Below, piece by piece: positions 24,085 to 32,529 of a stretch of DNA of 64,000 bases (position 1 is its first letter; each line of letters begins with the position of its first letter). The stretch comes from an uncultured Anaerococcus sp. GTDB taxonomy: Bacteria; Bacillota; Clostridia; Tissierellales; Peptoniphilaceae. The stretch covers positions 1-64,000 of the forward strand of contig NZ_CALTTY010000006.1 in assembly GCF_943912385.1 (NCBI RefSeq), written 5' to 3'. The notes under the pieces were generated by a model, which saw only the letters and a program-made list of their open reading frames with translations, made no database searches and was not told the DNA's origin. The position numbers and the translations under genes were made by a program.

Positions 24085-25089
24085 ATGGGACAACCAACAA
24101 TAAAAGATGTAGCTAAGCTTGCAGGTGTATCTATATCGACTGTTTCACGTGTTATGAATAATTCAAAGCCCGTAAGTCCAGAGGCAAGAAGAAAAGTTGT
24201 CGATGCTATCAACAAACTTGATTTTAAGCCAAACGAACTTGCAAGATCTCTTGTTATGAGAAAATCTAACCTGGTAGGTGTCATTGTAAAAGACATTGGC
24301 ATTGAATATATGGCCCAGTTGATAAGAGGTATTGAGGAAATCGGCAGGGTTTACAAATATGATATCCTGCTTACAAGCTCCTATGGTGACGATAAACAGG
24401 TTGAAAACTCCATTGACTTTCTTAAAACTAAGCAGGTAGAAGGTTTAGTTATTATAACTGAGGATATTTCAACTGAAATTTTAATGAAATTAAGGGAGAC
24501 GAGAGTACCTTTTGTAATTTTAGATAAATACCATAACTACAAAAATATAAAATCTGTAAAGGTAGACTATGAAACTGAAGAATTTAAGCTTATAGAAAGC
24601 CTTACAGAATATGGTCATGAAGATATATTACTTCTTGCTGGTAAGGAAGAAAACGTAATTAATGAATCAATGATAAGAGGATATGAGAGTGCTGTTGGCA
24701 AAGACAGATCTCATATACTTAGAATTAATGGTATGACTAGTGACGATGGTTACAATTGCGCAGAAGAGGCATTTAATCTTATAGAATCATCACATATAAG
24801 TGCTGTAGCTTGTGTAAATGATGAGATAGCTATTGGTTTTATGAACTACTGCGTTGACCATGGAATCAAAGTCCCAGATGATTTATCTGTGGTAGGATTT
24901 GGTGATAATAGGATTGCTAGCGTCTATAGGCCAAAATTAACAACAGTATCGATTCCTTATTATGACATCGGTGCTATCGCGATTAGAGCCCTAATAAAAA
25001 GAATAAAAAAAGAAGGGGATATCCTAGATGAAGATTGGATTATAGATGCCCAGATAAATAAGAGAGAGTCTTCAAAAGTTATTAATTAA
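24085..25089 (+). CDS. ccpA: LacI-family transcriptional regulator, probable CcpA
   Basis: 334 residues from the ATG at 24085, which has GGAGGG just upstream; an ATG at 24055 lies inside the terminator hairpin and is rejected. The N terminus is the LacI helix-turn-helix and hinge (TIKDVAKLAGVSISTVSRVMN, and KLDFKPNELARSL), followed by a periplasmic-binding-protein-like sugar/effector domain. Location directly upstream of ptsH and ptsI supports a catabolite-control role with HPr-Ser46-P as co-repressor. CcpA identity is inferred from this context. Confidence 0.78.
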   Translation: MGQPTIKDVAKLAGVSISTVSRVMNNSKPVSPEARRKVVDAINKLDFKPNELARSLVMRKSNLVGVIVKDIGIEYMAQLIRGIEEIGRVYKYDILLTSSYGDDKQVENSIDFLKTKQVEGLVIITEDISTEILMKLRETRVPFVILDKYHNYKNIKSVKVDYETEEFKLIESLTEYGHEDILLLAGKEENVINESMIRGYESAVGKDRSHILRINGMTSDDGYNCAEEAFNLIESSHISAVACVNDEIAIGFMNYCVDHGIKVPDDLSVVGFGDNRIASVYRPKLTTVSIPYYDIGAIAIRALIKRIKKEGDILDEDWIIDAQINKRESSKVIN

Positions 25090-25093
25090 AGTA

Positions 25094-25121
25094 TTGTCAA
25101 TTTTTTTAAATAAAGTAAAAT
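25094..25121 (+). promoter_or_regulatory. ptsH promoter
   Basis: TTGTCA (25094-25099), a 16-base spacer and TAAAAT (25116-25121) in an AT-rich gap, followed by an AGGAGG site before the ptsH ATG. Confidence 0.55.
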
Positions 25122-25150
25122 AAAAATATAAATATTTTAGGAGGATTTTA

Positions 25151-25411
25151 ATGGCAGAAAGAAAAGTTGTTGTTACAAATGAAACAGGTCTACATGCAAG
25201 ACCAGCAGCATCGTTAGTACAATTTGTAAAAAATTACCCAGGTGAAGTTAAAATCATCAAAGATGAAAAAGAAGCTAATGCAAAAAGTATATTTAACGTA
25301 ATGAGCCTTGGAATAGCTAAAGGAACAGAAATCAAACTAATTGTAGATGGTGAAGATGATGAAAAATTCGCTGATGAATTAGTTGAATTTGTGGAAAATT
25401 TAGCTGAATAA
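25151..25411 (+). CDS. ptsH: Phosphocarrier protein HPr
   Basis: 86 residues. His15 in GLHARPA accepts phosphate from Enzyme I, and Ser46 in AKSIFNVMSLG is the HPr-kinase regulatory site, both at their canonical positions. It passes phosphate to sugar-specific EII proteins, and as HPr-Ser-P it works with CcpA. AGGAGG precedes the ATG. Confidence 0.97.
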   Translation: MAERKVVVTNETGLHARPAASLVQFVKNYPGEVKIIKDEKEANAKSIFNVMSLGIAKGTEIKLIVDGEDDEKFADELVEFVENLAE

Positions 25412-25421
25412 TATCAAGTCT

Positions 25422-25574
25422 AAAAGGGGTTGTTGCTAATTATGGATATCTATCATTCCTTTAGATAGGATTATCTAATTAAGGCTTATATTTGGCCACA
25501 TTGGTTAATTATAAGTTCTCAAAGATACCTTAAAGGAAGAGACGGTTTATTCATTGTGCAACAACCTCTTTTTA
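25422..25574 (+). ncRNA. Structured RNA between ptsH and ptsI with 6S-like rod architecture
   Basis: The 15-base arm at 25422-25436 (AAAAGGGGTTGTTGC) pairs with 25558-25572 (GCAACAACCTCTTTT) with one G-U wobble. Inside are 19 unpaired bases on each side, then TTCCTTTA (25456-25463) with TAAAGGAA (25531-25538), continuing as AGG/CCT, TATCT/AGATA, CTTATA/TATAAG and an apical GGCCA/TTGGTT hairpin. The symmetric central bubble between two long stems is the shape of 6S RNA, and the 3' arm ends in a T tract, so it could instead be an attenuator controlling ptsI. No clear own promoter is visible. Confidence 0.6.
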
Positions 25575-25603
25575 AAACTATAAATAAAAGGAGAATAAGT
25601 TAT

Positions 25604-27310
25604 ATGACAGAAAGATATGAAGGGATTAAGGCCAGTACAGGTTATGCTATTGGTACTATCTATTTATTTACTAGAGAGAAAATAGAAGTTGATCAAAAGA
25701 AAATTAGTGTAGAAGAATCAGATAGCGAGTATCAAAAAGTTAAAGATTCCATAGACTCCTATATTGATGATTTAAGCAACCTAAAAAATCCAACTGAAGC
25801 AGAAGAAAACATTGCAAGTGCGCATAAGGAATTACTACAAGACCCATATTTTTCTGATACAATTGAAGGTAAGATTAAAAATGAAAATAAAAATGCTGAA
25901 CTTGCCCTTGATGAAACTATAAGAGAAATGGTTGATATCATGAGTGCACTTGATGATGAATACTTAAAAGAACGTGCTAGTGACTACCAAGATATAGGAT
26001 TCCAAGTTATGTATAAGCTAAAGGGTATCAAGCCAAAAGATTTATCAAGCCTTAATAAAGATAGCATTATTATTTCAAAAGAGCTTACCCCATCAGATAC
26101 AGCTAATATGGATAAGGAAGCTGTTGTTGGATTTGCAACAGACCTAGGTGGTAAGACAAGCCATACCTCTATTATCGCTCAAACTCTTGATATGCCAGCC
26201 CTAGTAGGAATGGGAGACTTATCTACTAAGGTTAAGAGTGGAGAAAAAGCTATTATTGATGGTCATGAGGGACTAATAATAGTTAACCCTAATAGTGAAG
26301 AGCTAGAAAAATATAGTAGTTTAATTGTAGAACAAGAAGAAAAGAAAGAAAGATTAAAATCTATAAAAGATAAGCAAGCTGTAACGTCAGATGGCAAGAA
26401 AATCGAAGTCTCTGCCAATATTGGTAACATCGAAGACCTAAGACTTGCTATAGAAAACGGTTGTGACGGTGTAGGATTATTTAGAACAGAATTTTTATAC
26501 ATGGAAAGTTCTGATTTTCCAAGCGAAGAAGTTCAGTTTGAGGTTTATAAAGAAGCAACACAAATGCTTGGAGAAAAACCACTAATAATCAGAACTCTTG
26601 ATATCGGTGGAGACAAGGGGCTTGATTACTTTAAATTCCCAGAAGAAGAAAATCCGTTTTTAGGTTACAGGGCTGTTCGTCTTTGTCTAGACAAAGAAGA
26701 AATATTTAAGACTCAACTAAGGGCTTTAGTTAGAGCATCTGCTTTTGGTAACCTTAAAATAATGATACCTTTTGTAGTAAATGTAGATGAACTTAAAAAA
26801 TCAATTGATTTAGTTGAAGAAATAAAAAAAGACTTAGATAAGGAAGGCATTGACTACAATAAAGACCTAGACGTTGGAATTATGGTTGAAACTTCAGCTT
26901 CTATTATAATGGCAGATAAATTTATTAAATATGCAGACTTCTTCTCAATTGGTACCAATGACCTAACCCAGTATACCCTAGCAGTAGATAGGGGTAACGA
27001 GAATATAGCACATATGTACTCAAACTATAACCCTGCTGTATTAAGAGCCATCAAGCATGTAATAGATGTATCTCATCAAGCTGGAAAATGGACAGGTATG
27101 TGTGGTGCCTTTGCAGCAGATACAGAAGCAACAAAATTATTACTGGGTCTCGGTTTAGATGAGTTTTCTGGATCGTCAGCAAAAATTGCCGAAATCAAGG
27201 ATACAGTATTAAAATCAAACCTGGAAAAAGAGAAAGTATTTGCAAATAAGGCTATAGACTTAGAGCTTGCTAATGAAGTTGAAGATTTAGTAAAAGAGCA
27301 TAATAAATAA
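25604..27310 (+). CDS. ptsI: PTS Enzyme I (PEP-protein phosphotransferase)
   Basis: 568 residues from the ATG at 25604 (AAAGGAG upstream); an earlier frame extension lies inside the structured RNA. The phosphorylated His is ~187 in GGKTSHTSIIAQ. The PEP-binding barrel carries LFRTEFLYM, DIGGDKGLDY, GIMVETSAS and the catalytic Cys in TGMCGAFAAD. It transfers phosphate from PEP to HPr. Normal length and gene order. Confidence 0.95.
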   Translation: MTERYEGIKASTGYAIGTIYLFTREKIEVDQKKISVEESDSEYQKVKDSIDSYIDDLSNLKNPTEAEENIASAHKELLQDPYFSDTIEGKIKNENKNAELALDETIREMVDIMSALDDEYLKERASDYQDIGFQVMYKLKGIKPKDLSSLNKDSIIISKELTPSDTANMDKEAVVGFATDLGGKTSHTSIIAQTLDMPALVGMGDLSTKVKSGEKAIIDGHEGLIIVNPNSEELEKYSSLIVEQEEKKERLKSIKDKQAVTSDGKKIEVSANIGNIEDLRLAIENGCDGVGLFRTEFLYMESSDFPSEEVQFEVYKEATQMLGEKPLIIRTLDIGGDKGLDYFKFPEEENPFLGYRAVRLCLDKEEIFKTQLRALVRASAFGNLKIMIPFVVNVDELKKSIDLVEEIKKDLDKEGIDYNKDLDVGIMVETSASIIMADKFIKYADFFSIGTNDLTQYTLAVDRGNENIAHMYSNYNPAVLRAIKHVIDVSHQAGKWTGMCGAFAADTEATKLLLGLGLDEFSGSSAKIAEIKDTVLKSNLEKEKVFANKAIDLELANEVEDLVKEHNK

Positions 27311-27319
27311 GGCGAAGAG

Positions 27320-28213
27320 ATGACTAGCGATATTAGGGATATCTTAGGTCACACTAATATTTTCAAAAATTTAGAAGGTGTTAGTGATATTATAAAAATT
27401 GGCTCGAGTAAGTATAAGGTCATAAAAGATGGAAATTCTTATGTGTTTTCCTTATATGAGCTTGATCTCTTATCTGAAATAGAAAATGAAGTCTATATCA
27501 ATGAAGTATTAGAAAATGCTGGTCTAGATCCCTTAAAGATATCTGAAAAGGGACTAATGCCAGATTTAGAAAAATCTTTTAAGGTATATGAATTTAGAGA
27601 AGAATTAGCACTTAAAGATTTTTTGGAAAAAGCAAGCGGTAAAGAGCAAGAACAAATAGGTATAAAATTTGGTAAGGCCCTAAATAAACTCCACAATATA
27701 AAACCATCACAAAAGGTAAACTGGCAAGAAGATTTTCTTATAAAGTCAAATAAAATATTTTACAGGCATGGTCTAGGAAAAATAGGTGACGATGATTATA
27801 TCTTAATAGACTTTATAAATGCTAATAAACACCTAACTGAAAATACTGCTTTAAACTTACTTTATAAGAATATTAGTGATAAAAACATTAGGATATATGA
27901 TAAAAACCGTCTAGACTTAAGAGCTATTAAAGAATTTGAATATGGGGATGGAATAATAGACTTTGTTGAAATAAACAGGATAGCTATTAATTATCCTTTA
28001 TTTTCAAAAGCTGTCCTAGATTCTTATTTTGATGGCTCTAAGCCAACAAGAAAATTTTATAGACTTTTAAGTCTTTATCAGGCAACCCTTATTTTAGATA
28101 GTTTAATAAATATTAGAGATGAAAAAGAGTCCTATCTTACATCTGAGGAAATAAATGCTATTTATAAGATGTATGATGATTTCAACAGGATAGAGCCCAG
28201 CTGGGCTTTATAA
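27320..28213 (+). CDS. APH-fold protein with degenerate catalytic motifs (probable pseudokinase)
   Basis: 297 residues resembling aminoglycoside phosphotransferase/choline kinase-fold proteins: a small N lobe, then GIKFGKALNKLHNIKP and the C lobe ending in a helical FYRLLSLYQATLILDSL. The catalytic loop, normally HGDxxxxN, reads LYKNISDKNIRI, and the metal-binding IDFD segment reads IKEFEYGDGIIDFVEIN, so both key Asp residues appear to be lost. Nine bases after ptsI, which suggests co-transcription. It may bind a ligand or protein instead of phosphorylating a substrate. The fold assignment itself is moderate. Confidence 0.6.
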   Translation: MTSDIRDILGHTNIFKNLEGVSDIIKIGSSKYKVIKDGNSYVFSLYELDLLSEIENEVYINEVLENAGLDPLKISEKGLMPDLEKSFKVYEFREELALKDFLEKASGKEQEQIGIKFGKALNKLHNIKPSQKVNWQEDFLIKSNKIFYRHGLGKIGDDDYILIDFINANKHLTENTALNLLYKNISDKNIRIYDKNRLDLRAIKEFEYGDGIIDFVEINRIAINYPLFSKAVLDSYFDGSKPTRKFYRLLSLYQATLILDSLINIRDEKESYLTSEEINAIYKMYDDFNRIEPSWAL

Positions 28214-28324
28214 AAAAGGTGGCACTATAAAATGGTAGTCAATTTTTATGAATTTAACAGAATTATTTTACTAATAAAAGTTATTTTCTAACTCAGACTT
28301 AAATTTTATAAAACCACCTTTTTT
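28212..28324. repeat. Long inverted repeat in the gap before the YitT-type gene
   Basis: AAAAAAGGTGG (28212-28222) and CCACCTTTTTT (28314-28324) are exact complements, as are TATAAAAT (28226-28233) and ATTTTATA (28303-28310), separated by a 3x3 internal loop; the 69-bp interior is AT-rich without an ORF. The transcript would be a long hairpin ending in a U tract, compatible with terminating the pts transcript. The terminal repeats also resemble a small MITE. Confidence 0.75.
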
Positions 28325-28389
28325 ACCGCAATTTATTGAATAAATCTCCATTTTGTGATAACATTTTATTATAATATAAGGGGGGGTGT

Positions 28390-29229
28390 ATGAAAAAATA
28401 CCTACGGATTTTACTTGGTTCCTTACTAATAGCAGGAGGCTTATATTTTTTCCTCTTAAGCCAAGATATAGCGGCTGGAGGACTATCAGGTTTTGCCCTT
28501 GTAGTGTCAAAGGCATTACCTAATCTAAACCTTGGACTTGCAAACTTAGTCCTAAATATCCTGGTTCTACTAGCAGGGGTTATATTTATTAGCTTTGATT
28601 TTGCAAAAAAATCACTAATATCTTCCCTAGCAGTATCGGTCTATATTCTTATTTTTGAGCGTTTATTGCCTAATATTTCACTTGCTGATGATAGGGTAAT
28701 AAATATTTTATTTGGATCGATAATAGTGTCTTTTGGTCTCGCTATAGTTTTTAACCATGAGGCATCTTCTGGTGGGACGGACTTAATCGCAGCTATATTT
28801 AATAAGTATTTTAATGTACCCCTCTATATATGTTTATTTATAGCAGATTTTACAGTGGTTATTTTATCGGCCTTTGTATTTGGAGGAGAACTTGCTATGT
28901 ATGCAACCCTAGCAATTATGATCCAATCACTAGGATTTGATTACTTCATGCAGGGCTTTGGCAGGAAGATATCAATCATGATTATTTCTGATAAGTATGA
29001 AGAAATCAACCAAATGCTTGTAAGAAAACATGGAAAAGGTGTTACTCTCTTAGAAGCAGAAGGGGGATTTTCTCACAGAGGGAAGAAAGTTATTATGACA
29101 GTAACTAGTATAAGGACTTTTCCTAAAATAAAAGATGATATCCTAGATATAGATCACAGAGCCTTTGTATTTACTTATACAATATCAGAAGTTTTAGGTG
29201 AGGGTTTTACCTTCAGTCAGCTAGATTAG
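28390..29229 (+). CDS. YitT-family membrane protein
   Basis: 279 residues: five to six membrane helices in the first ~190 residues (ILLGSLLIAGGLYFFL, LVLNILVLLAGVIFISF and others; SSGGTDLIAAIFNKYF is typical of the family) followed by a C-terminal DUF2179 cytoplasmic domain (KGVTLLEAEGGFSHRGKKVI). Function is unknown; homologues are multi-copy in Firmicutes. A G-rich site (GGGGGGGTG) precedes the ATG. Confidence 0.88.
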   Translation: MKKYLRILLGSLLIAGGLYFFLLSQDIAAGGLSGFALVVSKALPNLNLGLANLVLNILVLLAGVIFISFDFAKKSLISSLAVSVYILIFERLLPNISLADDRVINILFGSIIVSFGLAIVFNHEASSGGTDLIAAIFNKYFNVPLYICLFIADFTVVILSAFVFGGELAMYATLAIMIQSLGFDYFMQGFGRKISIMIISDKYEEINQMLVRKHGKGVTLLEAEGGFSHRGKKVIMTVTSIRTFPKIKDDILDIDHRAFVFTYTISEVLGEGFTFSQLD

Positions 29230-29238
29230 GAGATAATT

Positions 29239-30039
29239 ATTAAAGAATTTACTATAAAAAGATTTACAAAAAATAAAGGATATTTAAAGACAAAATTTGG
29301 TGAAGCTGTTATTTATAAAGACCAGGTAAAGGGTCTAAAGAAAAATGATAGGGTGGAGGCTTTCTTGTTCAAGGATTTAAATGAAGTTTATAGGGCAAGT
29401 ACAGATTTTCCCTATGAAGTCGGTAAGATTTACCCCCTAAAAGCAGTTAAAATTAGTAAAAAAGGTGTTTACTTTGAAATAAAAGGCGGACACGTATTTT
29501 TGCCCTTTGAAGAAAGAACCTATAGAATTGTAAAAGATATGGTATACCCAGTAGCCTTTAAAGAAGACGATGGCTACCTATACCTTACAAGTAAAATTAG
29601 GGATTTATTATCATATGATCACAATTTTAAGGAAAATGACCTAGTAAAGGGAAGAATTTATTCTATAAATAAATCAATAGGGGCCTTCGTGGTAATTGAT
29701 AATAAATATGATTCTCTGATTAGGATTAAAGAATTAAAGGGTGTTTATATAGAGGGTGAAGAAATAACAGCGAGAGTTAAAGATGTTAAAGAAGATGGTA
29801 AAATAGACCTAAGTTTAAGGAAAAGAGCCCATCTTGAAATAGACAATGATAGCGATAAGATTCTTGACTATCTTTACGATAATGGCGGAAGTGTAGACCT
29901 ATCAGATAAGTCATCTCCAGATAAGATATATTCATATTTTGCAATGAGTAAGTCAGCTTTTAAAAGAGCTATAGGAAGACTTTATAAAAATAAAGATATA
30001 ATAATTTGTAAGGACAGAATAGAATTAAACGAAAGGTAA
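29239..30039 (+). CDS. cvfB: CvfB-family S1 RNA-binding protein, probable ATT start
   Basis: The frame is open upstream of the first standard start (GTG at 29353). That upstream stretch encodes KGYLKTKFGEAVIYKDQ and KKNDRVEAFLFKD, the core of the first S1 domain of CvfB/YitL proteins, so the true start must lie near 29239. The only candidates there are ATT codons at 29236 and 29239; the latter is 6 bases after AGGAG. Further S1-like modules and a C-terminal winged helix (DKIYSYFAMSKSAFKRAIGRL) follow, totalling ~266 residues. Family members bind RNA and affect virulence gene expression. Overlaps no neighbour; follows the YitT gene by nine bases. Confidence 0.8.
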   Translation: MKEFTIKRFTKNKGYLKTKFGEAVIYKDQVKGLKKNDRVEAFLFKDLNEVYRASTDFPYEVGKIYPLKAVKISKKGVYFEIKGGHVFLPFEERTYRIVKDMVYPVAFKEDDGYLYLTSKIRDLLSYDHNFKENDLVKGRIYSINKSIGAFVVIDNKYDSLIRIKELKGVYIEGEEITARVKDVKEDGKIDLSLRKRAHLEIDNDSDKILDYLYDNGGSVDLSDKSSPDKIYSYFAMSKSAFKRAIGRLYKNKDIIICKDRIELNER

Positions 30040-30041
30040 TT

Positions 30042-30788
30042 ATGGAAAATACAAATAAACTTTTAGCAGAAATCAACGGTAAGAAAATTTACACAAATGA
30101 TGTGTATGCCTTTATGGCAAATATAGAAGGAGGAGCTAGATTCCAAAATGAAGAGGGAATCAAGGTCCTAGCAGACGAAATGGTAAACCAAGAAATTCTT
30201 TTGCTAGATGCTTATAAAAATGAGCTTGATAAGGATGAAGAATTTCTAAATGAACTAAGTACAGTAAAAGATAATATGCTCAAAAATTATGCCATGCATA
30301 AGATATTTGATCAAGTAGATGCGAGTGATGATGAGCTTGAAGCATATTATGAAGAAAATAAAGAAGTTATTAGTCCAAATAAGACCTATACAGCAAGTCA
30401 TATACTTGTAGATGAGGAAGATAAGGCAAATAAAATCTATAAAGAAATAGAAGGTGGTCTTGACTTTAAAGAAGCAGCTCGTAAATATTCTAAAGATCCA
30501 TCAGCTGCGAGTGGTGGATCGCTTGGAACCTTCCCAAAGGGAGTTATGGTTAAAGAATTCCAAGATGGTCTTGACAGCTTAGAAGTTGGTGAAATTTCAA
30601 AACCTGTAAAATCACAGTTTGGTTACCATATAATTAAATTAGGAGAAGTAAATAATGAAGAAGCTAAGGATTTTGAAGAAGTAAAAGATCAAGTTTATCA
30701 AACTTATATAATGGTAAAAAGACAAGAAAAATATTTGGAAAAATTAAATCAAATATCAAAAAATGTAGAGGTTAAAAAGTATTACTAG
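30042..30788 (+). CDS. Parvulin-type peptidyl-prolyl isomerase
   Basis: 248 residues. An N-terminal SurA/PrsA-like helical part (~1-105) is followed by a rotamase domain (~115-215) with TASHILVDEED, AARKYSKDPSAASGGSLGTF and FGYHIIKLGEV. Unlike PrsA there is no signal peptide or lipobox, so it should act in the cytoplasm as a foldase. It begins two bases after the cvfB stop. Confidence 0.88.
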   Translation: MENTNKLLAEINGKKIYTNDVYAFMANIEGGARFQNEEGIKVLADEMVNQEILLLDAYKNELDKDEEFLNELSTVKDNMLKNYAMHKIFDQVDASDDELEAYYEENKEVISPNKTYTASHILVDEEDKANKIYKEIEGGLDFKEAARKYSKDPSAASGGSLGTFPKGVMVKEFQDGLDSLEVGEISKPVKSQFGYHIIKLGEVNNEEAKDFEEVKDQVYQTYIMVKRQEKYLEKLNQISKNVEVKKYY

Positions 30789-30797
30789 GTAGGCCTT

Positions 30798-32186
30798 ATG
30801 GCAAATGAGAATGGGAATTCAAAATTAAACAATTGTATAGCAAATCTCAAAGATCATATAAGTAAAATACCACCTGAATCTACTATAGTTGATAATATAT
30901 TGGAAGCTGCTTACCAGGCAAACTGTAAGGTGATAAGGCTTAAAAAGTCTATTTATATTAAAAAAGGCTTAGGACCAAAGGCCATTTTTCACCTAAATAT
31001 CGACAATCCAACAGATATTAGCTATAATTTTTCTAGTATCGATGAAGAAGCTGCTATAGTAAGTAATACAGCTGTAAATTTAATGGCATCAAGTCTTATA
31101 ATAACATATCTTATAACTAGTTCATCTTTAGAATTTGATGTTTTAGTAACCTATAGTAATATTCAGTCGAAATTTGAAGAATATGAACAACTGAGGGAAA
31201 TATTAAGGACAGATAAAGTAATAAACCTTAATCTAAGACAAGCTGATTGTTTAGCAGATGAATTTTCAAGTCTACTCCTATCACTTGTTACTGTGCCAAT
31301 AGAAAGATTTGATGCTGATTTTGATTACAAAACCTATAGGCTTTCTTTGAAAAACCTAATGGGTGGTCATGCCGGTGATAACATTAATAAAGTCAGGATG
31401 AACTCCATTAAGATGATCTTAGGTATTTTTAGAAAAATGAAATCTAAAGTTGATCTTGACATGTTAAGTCTCACAGGCGGAGATAGGTATGATAATATAC
31501 CATCTTTTGCTGAAATAGATTTTATAATAAATGAAAACTACGAAAATGATTTGCTAAATACCTTCGAAATCTATAAAAATGAAGCGATAGAGAAAAATCT
31601 TCGTTATGAGCCTGATATGAGCCTTATATGTCAAGAGATTGAACCAGAAGACATAAGTCCTATTTCTACAGAATCCTTTAATCACTTAGCATCTTTAATA
31701 GAACTTAGCCCTACGGGAACTTTTGCAGTAAATAGCATAGACAATCAGATTATATCATCGTCAAACCTTGCTACTATTAGAAGTTTTGATGACTCTATAA
31801 ATATGATACAAGTATTTAGGTCACTTACTGAAGAGGGAATGAGCCAAATGGTAAAAAAGAGTAAGATGGCAGCAATGATTGCAAAGTCAGATTTCAAAGA
31901 GAAACTTTTTATGCCAAGCTGGCTAAATTCCGATAAAAATCTTACAAAGTCATTTGTAAATGCTTATAGAGATTTATTTAATGATGATTTGGATGTAATA
32001 AAGACCCAATACTCACTAGACTCGAGTATTGTTTTTAGAAATCTTAATGTGAAGATGGTATCATTAGGGGTAAAATATAAGCAAGAGGGCCAATACTTTT
32101 ATACACAAATAAATGAACTTGCAAGAGTAATTATTTTATTAGAAAAAGTACTAGATAAACTTAAAGAAGATGAGGAGCATGTATGA
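30798..32186 (+). CDS. PepD-like M20 peptidase homologue lacking metal-binding residues
   Basis: 462 residues that follow the M20C (PepD/aminoacyl-histidine dipeptidase) fold: the lid-domain start YRLSLKNLMGGHAGDNI (compare LKGLKGGHSGGEI), SLTGGDRYDNIPSFAEIDF (compare FNGGTLRNAIPREA), LSPTGTFAVNS and a C-terminal half ending MVSLGVKYKQEGQYFYTQINEL. The catalytic landmarks are missing: no HxD at the N terminus, no TEEAG, ECG replaced by YSLDSSIVF, and the terminal GPxxHxPxE replaced by GVKYKQEGQ. The frame is intact, so it is probably a pseudopeptidase. Overlaps the next gene by ATGA. Confidence 0.75.
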   Translation: MANENGNSKLNNCIANLKDHISKIPPESTIVDNILEAAYQANCKVIRLKKSIYIKKGLGPKAIFHLNIDNPTDISYNFSSIDEEAAIVSNTAVNLMASSLIITYLITSSSLEFDVLVTYSNIQSKFEEYEQLREILRTDKVINLNLRQADCLADEFSSLLLSLVTVPIERFDADFDYKTYRLSLKNLMGGHAGDNINKVRMNSIKMILGIFRKMKSKVDLDMLSLTGGDRYDNIPSFAEIDFIINENYENDLLNTFEIYKNEAIEKNLRYEPDMSLICQEIEPEDISPISTESFNHLASLIELSPTGTFAVNSIDNQIISSSNLATIRSFDDSINMIQVFRSLTEEGMSQMVKKSKMAAMIAKSDFKEKLFMPSWLNSDKNLTKSFVNAYRDLFNDDLDVIKTQYSLDSSIVFRNLNVKMVSLGVKYKQEGQYFYTQINELARVIILLEKVLDKLKEDEEHV

Positions 32187-32521
32187 CTGAAAAACAGGAC
32201 CTACACGGACATGAAGTAGTCTTTAATAAAAATAAAGGCAAGGCCGTAATTGAAATACAATTAGGTGAGACGACAGATGATTGTCTATTAATAGATATAT
32301 TTAGTATAGATGAGAAAGAGTATATAGCCCTTTTATCAGCAGAAAATAAAGAGATTTATTTATTTAACTATACTGATGTGTATGGAGAAGAAGAAATAAA
32401 CCTTGGAATTATAGAAGATGATAGTGAGGCAGATGAGGCCTTCCATATATTTAGTCATTACTGGACCGATGAAAAAATCGATGATCTGGTAGATGAATAT
32501 GACGAATTAGCCAACTCATAA
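32183..32521 (+). CDS. DUF1292-like acidic protein
   Basis: 112 residues, strongly acidic, with the DUF1292 pattern: GEEE-like beta strands (DDCLLIDIFSIDEKEYIALL, NKEIYLFNYTDVYG) and a C-terminal helix. Function unknown; in Firmicutes such proteins commonly accompany RNA/ribosome genes. Overlaps the PepD-like gene by four bases. Confidence 0.75.
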   Translation: MTEKQDLHGHEVVFNKNKGKAVIEIQLGETTDDCLLIDIFSIDEKEYIALLSAENKEIYLFNYTDVYGEEEINLGIIEDDSEADEAFHIFSHYWTDEKIDDLVDEYDELANS

Positions 32522-32529
32522 GATGTATT

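Noticed and set aside
28218..28230. GGTGGCAC as a T-box motif
   Set aside because: It lacks the flanking conserved AGGGTGGNACCGCG and the specifier structure, and the neighbouring gene is not aminoacylation related.
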